A stretch of DNA of 64,000 bases from Lingula anatina (lineage: Eukaryota > Brachiopoda > Lingulata > Lingulida > Lingulidae), in contig NW_019774736.1 in assembly GCF_001039355.2 (NCBI RefSeq), positions 248,001-312,000 on the forward strand, given 5' to 3'. Position numbers and translations under genes: made by a program. This document shows positions 36,918 to 50,100 of this stretch, piece after piece. Position 1 is the stretch's first letter; every line of letters starts with the position of its first letter. The notes under the pieces were generated by a model that saw nothing but the letters and a program-made list of their open reading frames with translations, made no database searches and was not told the DNA's origin.

Positions 36918-39507
36918 GACAAGGATAATTGTACACTTCTTACAACACCAAAGGTGTACATGAGATGCTTCAAGTCCTGAGTGGCACTTGAAGCTATCGT
37001 CCTTAGTTAATTAAACTTACATATTAAAGATTCTGAATTTGCTTTAACTTGCTATTTCAGCAACGCTAGTCTTTGTTTATATACTTGATAAGTATCACTA
37101 ACATGTTAAAACCATTCCGACTTTTTGCCAAGGCACATTTTATTCACACACTCTAAGATTAGTTCTGTTTTGCTTACTATACATGTGCGAGCATCTGTAA
37201 TTGACATGCCAGTCCTTTCATTCTTATAAGAACTCGTCGAATGGTCTAACCGGCGATCTATATACCATTAAGCGCTGTGTTATGCCCCGCTCCATATCAC
37301 CCCACTTCTTCCAGTTTGATCGCGATAAGGGCAATTTGAGAAAATGGTGGCTGAGGTTTCCACTCTGGCCCGGGCAAGAGCCGTCTTAGTGATTAAGGTG
37401 CAAAGCATCACCATATACGCTAGTAGAATTTCTTGTGGATGTCCTACCTAAGACCACTTTAAGTAGCCTTAATGGAATTCACATGACATCTCAGGACAAA
37501 CAATGAGAAAATAAGTGCGCCACTTTAAGAATAACATCGATTTATTTGCAGTGATTACAGAATACCATATTTATTTAGTTATAAACTCGACCATTTGGGC
37601 AAAATAAGCTTAGAAAAATTTAATTAAAAAAAGTTAAGTTCCAAAGTACGGTTCAATGACCGCTTCCATATTATGGTTAATCACCGGTCATTTTAAAGCT
37701 GCTTTTTGCTCGAAGACACCAGGCACGATACGATGTAACAGAAATAGATTAGTCATTTTATTATGCGATCAACATGTTAGACTCGAATTCACTGTCGGAC
37801 AGCAGCATTCAAGAAAACTATTGCTAAAATGAGGCAAAGTATCTTTGTCATCATTATCTTCTGATAATTATAATAAAAAAAATTAACCAGGTATTCTAAT
37901 AGGGTTGTTCTCTTTCCTGCTTAATATTGTTCACTTTGCCAGCAGTGGTGATACTGGGTGTTTCGTGTCTTCTCTGACGCACTCATCACAGCATTCAGTC
38001 TAACGTCACCGGGTGCCAAACAATTACTACCTACTTTGAAACTGTTTTTTTTTTCTGTTTGTTATCTAAACTATTTCTTTTGTCATTTTAAAATTTAAAT
38101 GCATAAGTATCAACTCTGTAAGAGATATTAAAGTATTTGAAGGTTGTTTAATGACTCAATAGGAGGCCGAACTCCCAAGCCAGAAATACGTTGAGTACAT
38201 TGATAACTCTTGCAATTTGTCTACACACTTAAAATGATATATGCACGGAGTAAGTACTGCCTTGGGTTTCTTCGTCCCAAGATTGCCCTTAAAATATAGC
38301 ACAGGTGCTTGATTTTAGTGTGCATCAAAAGGCTTTCCAATGTTATGTGAATAGCTTTAGGCAGGACACAATAAAAAGAAAAGAAAAGAAAAGAAAGAAA
38401 GAAAGAAAATAAATGAATAAATAAATAAAAATAAAAAAAAACATAAATCAAAATGTCGCCTTTGACGAATAATGAAGAAACCAGGTAATCAACTGAAAAG
38501 ATTTCATTTTAAGCACGTTACTTAGTTGTACATGTGCTTAAACTGATTAAGCTATCGGTACTGCCCAATGTCATAATGTTTAATCTTCGCATTTAGTTCA
38601 AAAATAGATGTTACATTATGTTTTAAGCGTCTGTCTTCTTTTAATAGGATGTTTTAGATTATTATACGGTCGTTGAACTGATAGGTTTTGGGGTTGCGTC
38701 AAATGTGTACAGGAGCAGAATGGCCAGGTATGGTGCTAGTAACTGCCTTGTATTATCAAGTAAAAGGCCGCATATTTTAAGTTTTTGCAGCCACTGACAA
38801 ACGTTATTCTAATCACAAACAAAAGATAGTACGGAGTTGAGCAGTCTGCTCAACATTTGAGATGCACACTTGTTCACTAGGTGAGACATGAAACCGCGAC
38901 ATGACTCAACAGCCATTAGAGATCGCCGAGATGTCGAGACTCGTTGACCTTCACATACTAGTTAATACCACGAGAGCATATATACCGGGCCACCCTTTGG
39001 TTTTATTACGCAATGAAAAGTCCTTTACCAGTGTAAGTTTTGCGCACCGTGGGCTTGCTGCCATTTTGATCGATGGTTTTCACTGCACTAGTGTTAAAAT
39101 ATAATTTTCATTACTTGTGTTTTGAGAAATTCTCAACATAATTAATATACAAAGCTGATGTACCTCTTCTGATTTTTACAAGTTGATATTTTATCATACC
39201 TGCGTCATATTGTTGACAACTTCCAATGGTACTTCATCCTGCGCACGTTCAAGTTTGGTCGCATACTTCATATAATAACAATCTAACAGGCGCTGCGAGT
39301 ACTCTGATCAACGATATACCGGTACGAGACGGTGACGAAGTGCTACATGTATATATATTACGTACAACGAGCTATCGAATACTTCATGTGAAAACCAGGA
39401 GACAAAGAAACTAGATTCTCTTACAAGTACAGCTTTGTTTGGTGTGTCTGGACAAATTCTTGATCAGATTATTCCAAAAGAGCAAAGATACAGTATACAT
39501 AAATACA

Positions 39508-39513
39508 TTTATT
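39508..39513 (-). promoter_or_regulatory. Candidate polyadenylation signal of WDR54
   Basis: On the - strand this is AATAAA, the first clear one after the WDR54 stop at 40667, giving a 3' untranslated region of about 1.15 kb. Confidence 0.35.
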
Positions 39514-40666
39514 AGGCAGATTTACAAAAAGAAAACTACAAAGATATGAATGAGATAAGATATTCCACTTAATCCATATTTTTCTGCCAGTTTCTTTACT
39601 GGATGAATCCAGGGCAGCGATACTATGCTCCTATAAGTATCATATAAGAAATATCAGAACAAACAGTTCACCCCAAGACAGAAATGGCTGGGACCTTATA
39701 ATGCCAGAATGCTGACAAGGGCTTAAATAAACAGTCCCATATATGAATCATATATGTTAGAAACTAAACACTTTACAAAATATCATATGTACACGCCTTA
39801 TAAATATAAACTTAACATTTAAACTTCTCCAGGAAAACTCTTTAAAACATTAGAATTGCTCCACGTTCCATCAATTGAAAAAAATGACACCGTAAATATA
39901 CTTTTGAGGTCTTACTGTGGCGACATAGGGACGGAACAAAATCACTTACACGTATACTAATATGCCTCGCTGATGGATTTGCAAAAGCCATGATAAATTA
40001 TGTCGTCACTCTTGGTTATAATCTTTCAACCTTTTCTAAACTCATCATAGTAGAAAGAAAATCATGATCGGTATTACGTCTGACAGACTGAACAAGCACA
40101 CAAATTTTCAATAAAAAACTTGCTCACGTAAAAGAACACTATATCACTATGAAGATCAGAACCACTGTCTGTACGTAGCGTCCGCCCATTCTCCACTTAC
40201 CTGGGGCCCGTTTCATACCATAGTCTTGGGTTAAGCTTATGCTATTAAAATGAGACAGCCGACTAAAATACGCAAAATGGATTTTGTGGTATTGGCCTAA
40301 GAGCGATTAAGGATGACTGACCTACAATAAAAGTATTTAACATACCTAAAGCATATTGTCACCGCTGAGGGCACAAATTTTAGTCAAGACAATCACAATT
40401 TGCTGGGGGTGGGGGTGGGTTACTCGAAATACTCAAAAAAATCGAAGTTACCGGAATTTCAGATCCTTTGTGAAACGCAACAGTACGCAAAGTTTTACAT
40501 GAGATTTTTGCCCAAAAAGTGACTTAAACTATCTGAAATGCCGCACTCTTACAATGTTAAAGCTGATATACACAACAGCGACAAAACCACTTAGTCCACT
40601 CAATGGAAAAACCAGTTGTGAATTTATACATGTACATCTATCACAATCCCACGTTGACCTAAATGA

Positions 40667-42871
40667 TTATGCCTGCTTAAACATCACTATGTCGTTGTTG
40701 TCATAGCCAGTAGTGACAAAGGAAATGCCGTCGTCGTTATTAAAACATCCCCCAACTAGCTGTAGGTCCGTTACTGCTTCTCCAAACACAAAGGAAATCT
40801 GAAAGATCAGAATAATTTTTTTGTAAACCACTTTTTTTGTGAAAATCAAGGTTCAGAGAGGTGGAGCCGTCTCCCAAGTGCATACCACCATCCGGTTATA
40901 GACTTAAAACTGGGCAATTTTTTTTTTTTTTGGTGAATTTATATGCATGTATTAATGAAATGACCTGGAGAAAAAATCTACATATAAATGACTACTGATT
41001 AAGCATAAACTTATTATCAAACATAAAAAACAACTGCCTGGTGAATATGAAGTATAACTCACTATTACAACATGAATACAAAAAAGTTGTTCTTTGTGAA
41101 AAGTAAAGGTAACAAGCAGAAGACACTAATAATGAACTGAACAGTTAACCAATCTGCAACCGACAGGCCAGGTTCAAGGTGAACCTTCAGACTATCAAAG
41201 TGAATCTTGAGACTGTTATAATTCACTTACTGACCTACTACTCAACTTCATCATCAACCTGAAACATCTACAGTGTTATTCAGCCTCCACAGCTGTTAAA
41301 AAATAAACAGCTCAATGCAATCTCTGTAAAGTTTTTAAAAAAACTTCAAATCTACAAAGAAGACAGGACCAACAGCTTTGCTGCTGTCACCCCAATAACC
41401 CATGCAGTGGCTGTGTTAAAAAAACTTTTGGTTTGGGCACAGAAGAGCAGCCACCTGCTTCTATGAAATACAGCACTTATCATGGGAGACTGACTAGGGG
41501 ACATCCAATACAAGGTTGCAGCAGCTTTTTGCTACTGACACAATGACGAATTGTACACTATGATCAAAATAACTAAGGCACAATTCTGATTTTTTGTAGC
41601 TGAAGATGAAAATTATTTTTGAGAACTGAATTTGTTTCTCTGTAGCCATGCAGGGTTATTACTACCTCGTGGTTGTTTATTACCTCTGGTGAATTTCCTT
41701 CCTTTAGCTGCCATATTCTTATAAATGAATCTTCACTGACTGATAATAACTGAAAAATAGAAACGAAGCCCTAACAATGTGAATACACATATTTTAATCA
41801 GCTGGCTGACAGTTCAATGCTAGTGATTTTCTAAAAATTCATCTAAGAGCCTAGCTGCTGTTGCATTAAAAAACACAAAAACTTAAAACAGTATAAATAT
41901 ATCAACTGCACATTGCTTTTTCTAGCAGAATAATTTTGCTACAAAAGTGAGAAACGCTAGAAAACAAGGGGGTTTAAAGAAAGACAAAATGCTGCAAATA
42001 CTTATTTTTTTGCAAAATTGTTAATTCAAAGAGATACACTGAAAGGAGAACTCATTTTCAGCCCTTAATTGGTTTATATATATGTTTATTTCAATATGAA
42101 AATAGATAAATTGCTTTCCATGTTGTCAAGAATACAATTTAATCAGTGAAAGTAAAAAGGTGAAAAAATTGCCAGAAAACATACGAATCCCTTGAGATGG
42201 TAACCATGAATACCAAGTAAAAAAACTTATCAAATCATAATATCAAAGCTACTGAAAAACAGTACCACTGGGGAATAAGGACTCATCAATAACGATCCTC
42301 ACAATTCATTTAGACAACTGCATGACATTTCTGTTAATTTTTATAAAAACTATACTGCACATCTGCATTCAGCTTTGCAAAACTTACCAGGCCTGTATTT
42401 TTGGCAACATCAACTGCATTAATCCATCGTGCATGTGCCGTCACTTCTGCAGCAAGGTTCCCAGTGTCTGTATTGTACAGTCTTAGGTGACCTGAGCCAT
42501 ACCCTCCTACCACCATGTTCTTCCATACAGCTAAGCTGCAGCATGGAGAGCTGAAGGGATACAGAGGCAGGTGTTACTCTCATTGGGTTATAGACATGTT
42601 AACTTTTTCATGAAAAGTAAATAGCTAAAACTCCATGTACGGTTTTTTTTTTTAATCAGGAAAATGTAGCCATGGTGAATTACCTCAGACACTAACTGCT
42701 CAATCACTATCACTGCCATACCCATTTCAAAGAAATTTAAAATTGGTATATTTTTTCATGTGCATTTATTTGTTAACATATACAATAATACAGAGCACAA
42801 TAACGAATAAGCATATATATACAAACTCACAGCATGATTGAAACTTTCATTGTAAACTGCATTGTATGTTT

Positions 42872-42926
<55 letters not shown>

Positions 42927-45483
42927 TGCATGCGTGCATGCATGCGAGAGTGAGAGAGAGAGAGAAATAGAAGAGAGTGAGGGGGAGATAATTTACCCAG
43001 CTCCTGATATCTTGAGCATTTGCTGGAATGGTTCTCCTGCCTTCCACATCACAATGGCACCACTGTCATCACTACTAAAAACACGTCCATCAAGCTCACC
43101 ATCAGAGGCTAGATCACATATTGCACTGGAATGACCTGAACATATCAAGGTAAGTGTTGTACACATATGGAAAGATATGTAAAATCTGCAGCATTATATT
43201 TCATACGTTGGATATCTTTAATTTTGTTATAATAAGCAGACTTTTGCTCCTAATTTACTGCATTGTACTAGGAATGATGCATAATTCTCTCACACTTGTC
43301 ATGTCATAACAAAGAGGTACTCTGTTTATCCCATTAAACAACTTAATACCAGGGAAAAGAAAAGAAAAATGACATTGTGGAGAATGATTTCTAAACATCA
43401 AGCAATTTAATGCAATATAACAACAAACACTAACTTGATGAATGTTTACCTTGTAAAACTTCAAGCAAACTAACATTTATTCCTTTGGGTGGAATTTCAA
43501 ATACCAAAATGTCTCCCTTATGGTTTCCTGTACAATGGAAAAAATACAAGAAATGTTTGAACACTCATTAAACAGAGATTGAACACTTTTAACTGTTAAA
43601 AGTAAACATCTTCATCATATATAAATTTTCTAATACAATATCATCTCCATCATGAAGAAAAAATTGAAAATGGCACCATTAACACAAACAATAAACTAGT
43701 ATATTCACATTTCTCATTCAATCAAAGTAATTCTTTAAATGAAAATCCTTATTAAGGCACTACCGTACCAACACATATAGTAGCCAGATCTTCAGTTTCT
43801 GCTCCAGCTACTCCACGTACAAAACAGGCTTGCACTGGCAAACATAAAAAAATTAATTTAATCAAATTTAACAAACATATTTAAGAAATTTTTGTACATC
43901 ATATTTTCCTCTAACTCAGGAGTTAACATTTGTGCATTCATCATTTTTTTTTTTTTTGCAAATATGATGTCTTCATAAAATCTAACGGAAAGTGAACCAA
44001 TAAAAGGCTAGGTAGAACAACTTATTCCATACTGTACAGTTTAACTACAACACTATATGGCTGCTGATGCATCATTTTGCCTCAAGTCAATGCGAATTGC
44101 AAAAAAGTTGAATACAATTAAAATAATATCTGCAGAATTGTCTTCCCAAACTTACAGTCCTCAGCACTGATGTCTGGTAGTGCATGCCAGTAGAGCATAG
44201 CTGATCCGTCTGGCTCAAACATCTGAAATACAACAAAACATGCTATATTATGTCTTGCACAACACCAGTATATAACTAATATAGCATGAGTTTTAATTGT
44301 TCTTTAATCATAACCGTATAGTGCCAAAATGTAATGTTAATCCTGTGTGAGTTTAAGGCACCATTCAGAATGGATGATCTGAGCACTTACTGATCCACCA
44401 ACTAAATATGACCAACCACAGTTCAAAAGGGATGCCGCTGATCCCTGATGGTCTCCCCGCCTCCAAGTGTGCCGTTGCTGCAGTGGCCTAGCAATTAAAC
44501 CTCGGAGCAGAGATTTAATCCCTTTAAAGGCGCCTGTGGAGTCGGGGAGACCATCAGGAATCAGCGGCATAGCTTTTGAACTGTTGTCAGCCATATTTAG
44601 TCGGCGGATCAGTAAGTACTAGGATCATCCATTCTGAATGGGACCTAAGGTCCAATAATAAAGGTAATAGTTTAAGCAGATCATTAAGTACTGAGTGATA
44701 ATATAAAATTCCTAATACAAAGTGCTTAAACAATAAATGATTTATGACTTGATACCTGCACTCCTCTTTGTGTTGTCAGCAAAAGGACTGTCCTTGTTGA
44801 AAGTTTTACCCATTTAGCCTGCAAATTAACATAAAATTGCATGCACATTGTGGACTAAAACAGGGTACTATCAAAAACAAAATCAATTAAAAAATTGAAA
44901 CCCAGGCATTAAGAACTAAACATTTAATCATTCAATTGGAAATGTTAAAATGCATAATAGTCCAAGTGCAGAAGCACATTGTGTAATAACTCGTATGTAG
45001 CATTAAACTTCTTTCTACTTGAGGAAAATTCGATTTTGCCCAATCAAGGCACACTGATAGCCTAGAACAAGTTTATTATCTGATAACTTTATCATGAAGG
45101 CATTAAATTTCTTTTTTGTCTTTAATCAACCACTCAAAGTGATACTGAGCCCAAGTCAATACGTACTACTACTATATATAGTAGTATATAATCTGATAAA
45201 GGTATTAATTTTCTTTATTACTGAATATTATTTCAAATCTGACACCCATACACACACTCACCTGCATTACTACAGTGGATGACTGGGAGGAGGCATCCTT
45301 GTGGCAGATCACCTGCCTGTGGTTGGTCGCTCCACTCATCCCACAGCTCACGATGTTCACCAGCGACTTATGGCATACCCCGTAGCTTGTGATACCTTTC
45401 TCTGGATTCTTCAACACAGCAAGGTTGTTATAAAGGAGCGAAGAACTGCCCCTCAAGGTCAGCGGTTTGTCTTTCACAAACAT
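40667..45483 (-). CDS. WDR54: WD repeat-containing protein 54, 331 aa
   Basis: Nine exons on the - strand: 45483-45262, 44818-44756, 44222-44156, 43834-43769, 43527-43450, 43135-42997, 42550-42388, 41749-41684 and 40798-40667 (TAA). Phases are consistent throughout. The product follows vertebrate WDR54 along its whole length: an N-terminus with LTLRGSSSLLYNNLAVL, then MFEPDG..MLYWHALPD, ICVGNHKGDILVFEIPPKG, GHSSAICDLASDG, SSDDSGAIVMWKAGEPF, MVVGGYGSGHLRLYNTDTGN, TAHARWINAVDVA, SEDSFIRIWQLKEG and a C-terminal FVTTGYDNNDI. The WD-type blades suggest a beta-propeller scaffold acting in the cytoplasm. The length is close to the usual 330 or so residues. The start is the first ATG before the conserved N-terminus. 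The first exon is present a second time at 45981-45760, beyond a one-base gap. I read that as an assembly duplication, not a second gene. Confidence 0.92.
42874..42925. repeat. (GT)n microsatellite
   Basis: A GT tract of about 52 bases followed by GCATGC and GA-rich sequence, in WDR54 intron 6 about 70 bases from the exon 42997-43135. Overlapping frames on both strands, full of alternating Val-Cys or Thr-His, are artefacts of it. Confidence 0.95.
44353..44650. mobile_element. Fold-back (long inverted repeat) element in WDR54 intron 2
   Basis: The left arm (about 44353-44459) and right arm (about 44542-44650) are reverse complements over roughly 105 bases with a few mismatches. Landmarks are CCATTCAGAATGGATGATC, ACTTACTGATCC, GTTCAAAAG and CTGATGGTCTCCCC. 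About 80 bases separate the arms. No protein is encoded: an open frame across it (44337-44594, - strand) is incidental. It fits a MITE or foldback transposon. Confidence 0.75.
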
Positions 45484-45647
45484 TGCACAGTTTTTCGAGA
45501 GCACATGCAAAGAAAAATTTGCCCTTCTGAAAACGGCTTCTCCAAGGTACACAAAGATGGCGACTTTAATAGTTCCAAAAGAGATGTGAACATACAGACA
45601 CACAACAAATACAAGAGAGTTCAACATAACACAGAATATTTTTCAAA
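45151..45647. repeat. 497-bp direct duplication, left copy (ends at a one-base gap)
   Basis: Appears identical to 45649-46145, with a single N between the copies. It carries WDR54 exon 1 (45483-45262), its upstream flank and part of intron 1. The left copy is continuous with the rest of WDR54. Identity and the exact abutment on the N indicate an unmerged contig overlap. Confidence 0.93.
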
Positions 45648-45648
45648 N
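45648..45648. other. Assembly gap (single N)
   Basis: One undetermined base joins two contigs whose ends are the same 497 bases. Confidence 0.98.
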
Positions 45649-46145
45649 CCAAGTCAATACGTACTACTACTATATATAGTAGTATATAATCTGATAAAGG
45701 TATTAATTTTCTTTATTACTGAATATTATTTCAAATCTGACACCCATACACACACTCACCTGCATTACTACAGTGGATGACTGGGAGGAGGCATCCTTGT
45801 GGCAGATCACCTGCCTGTGGTTGGTCGCTCCACTCATCCCACAGCTCACGATGTTCACCAGCGACTTATGGCATACCCCGTAGCTTGTGATACCTTTCTC
45901 TGGATTCTTCAACACAGCAAGGTTGTTATAAAGGAGCGAAGAACTGCCCCTCAAGGTCAGCGGTTTGTCTTTCACAAACATTGCACAGTTTTTCGAGAGC
46001 ACATGCAAAGAAAAATTTGCCCTTCTGAAAACGGCTTCTCCAAGGTACACAAAGATGGCGACTTTAATAGTTCCAAAAGAGATGTGAACATACAGACACA
46101 CAACAAATACAAGAGAGTTCAACATAACACAGAATATTTTTCAAA
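45649..46145. repeat. 497-bp direct duplication, right copy
   Basis: Second copy of 45151-45647. Here WDR54 exon 1 occupies 45981-45760 on the - strand, and the sequence continues into the true upstream flank of WDR54. It is not an independent gene fragment in my reading. Confidence 0.93.
45760..45981 (-). other. WDR54: Duplicate copy of WDR54 exon 1
   Basis: The same 222-nt coding exon as 45483-45262, with the same ATG, the same gtgagt donor and no differences noticed. No exons 2-9 follow it before the gap, so an automated annotation could call it a truncated gene or an extra exon. Confidence 0.85.
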
Positions 46146-47179
46146 AAGGAAACATATCATTTAATTTATTATAGAGACAGGATACAGTGTGAATATGTAG
46201 AGAAAAAGTAAGATTTTTCTGTGATATATAGTGGATAAAAATTTACGGAACCAGCTCAGACATATGCCGAAAGAGGGCGCTAAGGAACATAATATCAATA
46301 GGCACCCGATAATACGAGTAATTGTATTTCTGTGGCAAGCGTCAACTATATTGTTTTAAGGGTTCATGTGCGTTAAGTAACGACACAAGTATTGATATTT
46401 TCTCTAAACTCTTTTCTCGGAAACTCTATCAGTTGAGTGATTGTTAATGCAGAAACCGACTAAACCTAACGCATTATCACCCTTACTAGTATGCCTACTA
46501 GCCAACCCTAGTAGCCTACGGTACATGTAGGCCTACATGCACAAATGTAGTAGTTTGTAGCAAATACTGATATGCTGATTTTTTGTCACGGAAATATGAG
46601 CTCATGTGAAGGAGAAAACACTACTGTACCGTAATAGAAACATGTGAAGATATTTTATTTTGTACTGCTCTCATTTTCAAAACCATAAAGTAGCCTAATT
46701 GTTAAGTGAGTTCGTGTTTAGGGAACGTGCAGAGAATAAAACCGAATAAGCGATCTATCAGACCAAGTCTGTCTTTACATGTACATACGTACTATAAAGG
46801 ATACAGCAATTAAAAAAATTAGATGGTTTTCCCACGTACATGTAGTAGGGGGCCTACTGGTAGTTGTTACTCGTCCGGGGGTTGGTATATGGTTGTTATC
46901 AAAGTTATACATGTACCACAGTCTCTATCCTTCCACGTTAAAGTGCGGCTCGACAGAAGTTCTTTTTATGATTACAAAAGAGGGAAAGTAATCAAAAGTA
47001 TAAAGTAAGTTCACAATGAATCGAGATACACTCAGTACATGTACATTCTCTCAAAACTGAAAGCACCAGCAAAACCAAAAGAGCGAATTTTTACACAACC
47101 TTTCGCAACGCAAATATCTCTTCTGTGTTATCATCTTCAGAAAACTGCCTCAAAAGGATATCAAAGGCTGTTGTTTTTT
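46146..47179. other. Only non-duplicated part of the middle contig; shared upstream region of WDR54 and the receptor gene
   Basis: This is the only sequence between 45649 and 50622 that is not also present in a neighbouring contig. It lies upstream of WDR54 (- strand) and upstream of the receptor signal exon (+ strand), so it should hold one or both promoters. Several TACATGTA words occur. No coding exon was recognised. Confidence 0.5.
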
Positions 47180-50100
47180 GTGTATTCGGAGACACACGGA
47201 GATGTCAATAGGGGGCCTATTTCCTATAAGAAGAAAGAACTAGATAAACACGCAAGCGTGACTGATGAAAGTGGTTTGAGTTTAGCAAAGATAATAATTA
47301 TATTTGATTGCATTTTCTTTTTTCGTCATCCATAAAATTCGTCATTGCGGTGGTAAGATCTGGGACACGCATCCTCGTGCAATCAATATCTCACATCTCG
47401 CATTGAAAAGCCTGCAATTAAATTTCCGCGAAGGATAAACTTTTTGTAATCAAAGGCACATTAGAACTTTGTATCGTTTTCATGACGGTGAACTAATGTG
47501 AATTTCATTGCCTGATTCACTTGATGGAAACATTGGAGATGCGCGAGATTTAGAGACAAAGCGTTTCAACTTCCACTGTCGCTTTGCCATCACTAAATTC
47601 GGTACAATATGCGTGATCAATCCCCAAACTGCACACAAGCAGCCGGCATTTGTGTAAATGGTTGCCAAAGATTTCTTCCGCTTAACTGAACGTGCCGTAA
47701 AAAGCCAGCGTTATGTGTATCTCAGTACATTCGCTATCAATGAACAAACTAGTCGTTTGCGTGTTGTATCTGTGGCTGCAGGGAGCAGAGGCTAATACAG
47801 GTAGGCTGCATTACCCCACGTTTGACTACGGTAATCAACTCGAACAGCTTTAAAAAAACGCATACACGTAACCCGTGTATGATTATTCTAGCATTAATTC
47901 ATATGTACCATATTGTATCACTGCGTGATTTATTTTGCATTGAAACACTGCATGCATTGTCTGTATTATCGATATTAATGATCTGTCTATATAACAATTG
48001 CAAGTTGGGCTTCGGGCTATCTTTGCCTGTATTCCCAGTTTTATTAGTTGCCATCACGGTTGACTGACCCGTGGATGGCACTGCTAAGTCCTCAGGTCAC
48101 ATGGATATTGCGGACTTTGAGGTGACTGGGCGATGTGAATGCTACGCGCGTAACGTTCAATAAGTTTACCTCTACATGAAATGATGAACAATTATACTTC
48201 TAACGCATCTAATCATCCATCACTGACGAAGTCCTAGAATCCCGCATCCTGCACACCTGCAACTGACGTTAACAGTTCTATAGGATGAATATTTCTTTTC
48301 AAGCAAAATTGCGTGGCAAAACATATAGGATAGACGTTTTTATGAAATGACGGGGACTTAATAGCTTCCTGTACATTTATTTTAAAAGTTCAAAGTAAAA
48401 GTGATAGGTCTATTGCAAAATCTCTCCAACGTAATTACTTCGGTGAAGAACTTTCTCTCTCTCTCTCTTTGTTATACATATAAATAAATAATTATTTCAT
48501 CTCACACGAGTAATTGCTATCTTGTTTATCAATATACTATCATCCGAGAGATGAACTAAGGTGCAATGTTTTATGCAAAAGAGATTTTAACTGCAATCAA
48601 CCTTTTGTAATGATTTAAACAAATTATCTGTGTTACATGTACATGCTTATTAATATAACTCTTCTAAGCATACAATATCAAGTGCAAATGTTAGACAGCA
48701 ATATTGTGTAATCTGTTGGACCACTGATGAGCTACATTCAAAATATCAAAAGATAAATATAACATACTGGTACATGGCACGTTCATTTGACACTATATGC
48801 GTGTTTTGTCTTAATATCTGACCAGACGATTGAAATAATGTATATGTGTACTATAGGGTTTAAGTACATTCTTGCTTAAAAGTATAGAGAATAACCCAAG
48901 AATATCAAAGTTGTGATCGCAATAAGTTCAATCCAAGGAAATATGTCGTTCATCTATTTCTGTCATGATGTGTACGAGTAGGCACCAAAATTTGCTGGAC
49001 ATAGTAGAGTGTATCTGCACGCGACAGAGCCACAGGGACCTAATGTACCCGTGACCTTTCATTCTGTTCAGAGTTTTCATTCGGGTACATAAATTGTGTT
49101 TACTCAAGACATTTGTTGCACATCATTACAATGAAATTACTTAAGTTAGGAATATCAGGGATTTTGTGAAAACTATCATAGTGAAATTGAGAAAAAACAT
49201 ACATTTTTAGTTTTCGAAATACTTCTCTCCATGGCGAAAGATGAAACTACTCTTAAATCCCTAATGCATACATCTTAATTACTATGACCCGATTTTTTCA
49301 AGAAAAAAAATATTCAAAACGCGGCCATAGTAATATTTGTAGCAGTTGGGAAATAAAAGACGTGTGCTGAAGGTGCCTGTATGACCGGAGGCGCTATTCC
49401 TCCGACGTGGCCGTTTAAAAGAAATTTTTGATTATTTCAAATTATAGCATTGGTTAAAAACGCTTATTATTGTCCCGCTGCGGGCGTGTAGACAATTGGT
49501 TTTGGCGCTTGGTTTTGTCTAACATCTATAGTGTATTTGACCGCCGTACTTGTGTTCAATTTTCTTTGTCTGATCATGCGCCAGTTTTGGACAGGCTCGA
49601 AAATCAATCAAGACTGAGAATTGTCCACAACTGCCTCATTGCACACCCTGAAATAAACAGTCTAGAACGGGGTTGTAAAAAATAATGTACGGAAATGTCA
49701 CTTTTGTCAAGGCAATGTAAACACATAAAGAAAGCCCGTATGCTTCACCTTAAAATATGTTGCATTGTGCTCTGAAAAAGAGAAAGACTATGAATTCATC
49801 TACTGTGACACGAACTGTTGTGCATGATGGATCATTCCAGATTTAAGATACACATGTACTAATATGCAGATAGTTTGGGGGTACCTTGTTTGTATGACAC
49901 TAAAGATTTATTAAAGGGACAGAGTTTGGTCGTAATTAAAACTCGAACAAGTTATAGGACGGCTAATCTTCTTTATCCTCGGTGATGATCTTTTACGTGA
50001 CCTTGGGCGTCTAGGGCCCAAGCGCCTTGCTCCGTTCAATATTTCATTAAAGACCTAAACAAATGTCAGTAAATAGTTCCAGCTACCAGTCTTCACGTTC

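Larger units (their letters stand above)
34390..39500. other. Intergenic region between gene 3 and WDR54
   Basis: No gene that I can support. It contains a (CT)n tract near 35265-35285, a poly-G tract near 36700-36720, one copy of the MITE-like element and the 67-bp tandem duplication. The left part is downstream of gene 3, and the right end borders the 3' end of WDR54. Confidence 0.5.

Noticed and set aside
40203-40480. GGGGCCCGTTTCATA-like end resembling the terminus of marine invertebrate MITEs
   Set aside because: The facing end (near 40472, TTGTGAAACGC) is too weak to define an element.
42847-43134. Long frames on both strands with Val-Cys or Thr-His repeats
   Set aside because: They are translations of the (GT)n microsatellite and of the antisense of a WDR54 exon.
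44337-44594. 85-codon - strand frame
   Set aside because: It spans the arms of the fold-back element and is not bounded by splice sites used by WDR54.
45301-45780. 159-codon + strand frame crossing the N
   Set aside because: It is antisense to WDR54 exon 1 and passes through the assembly gap.
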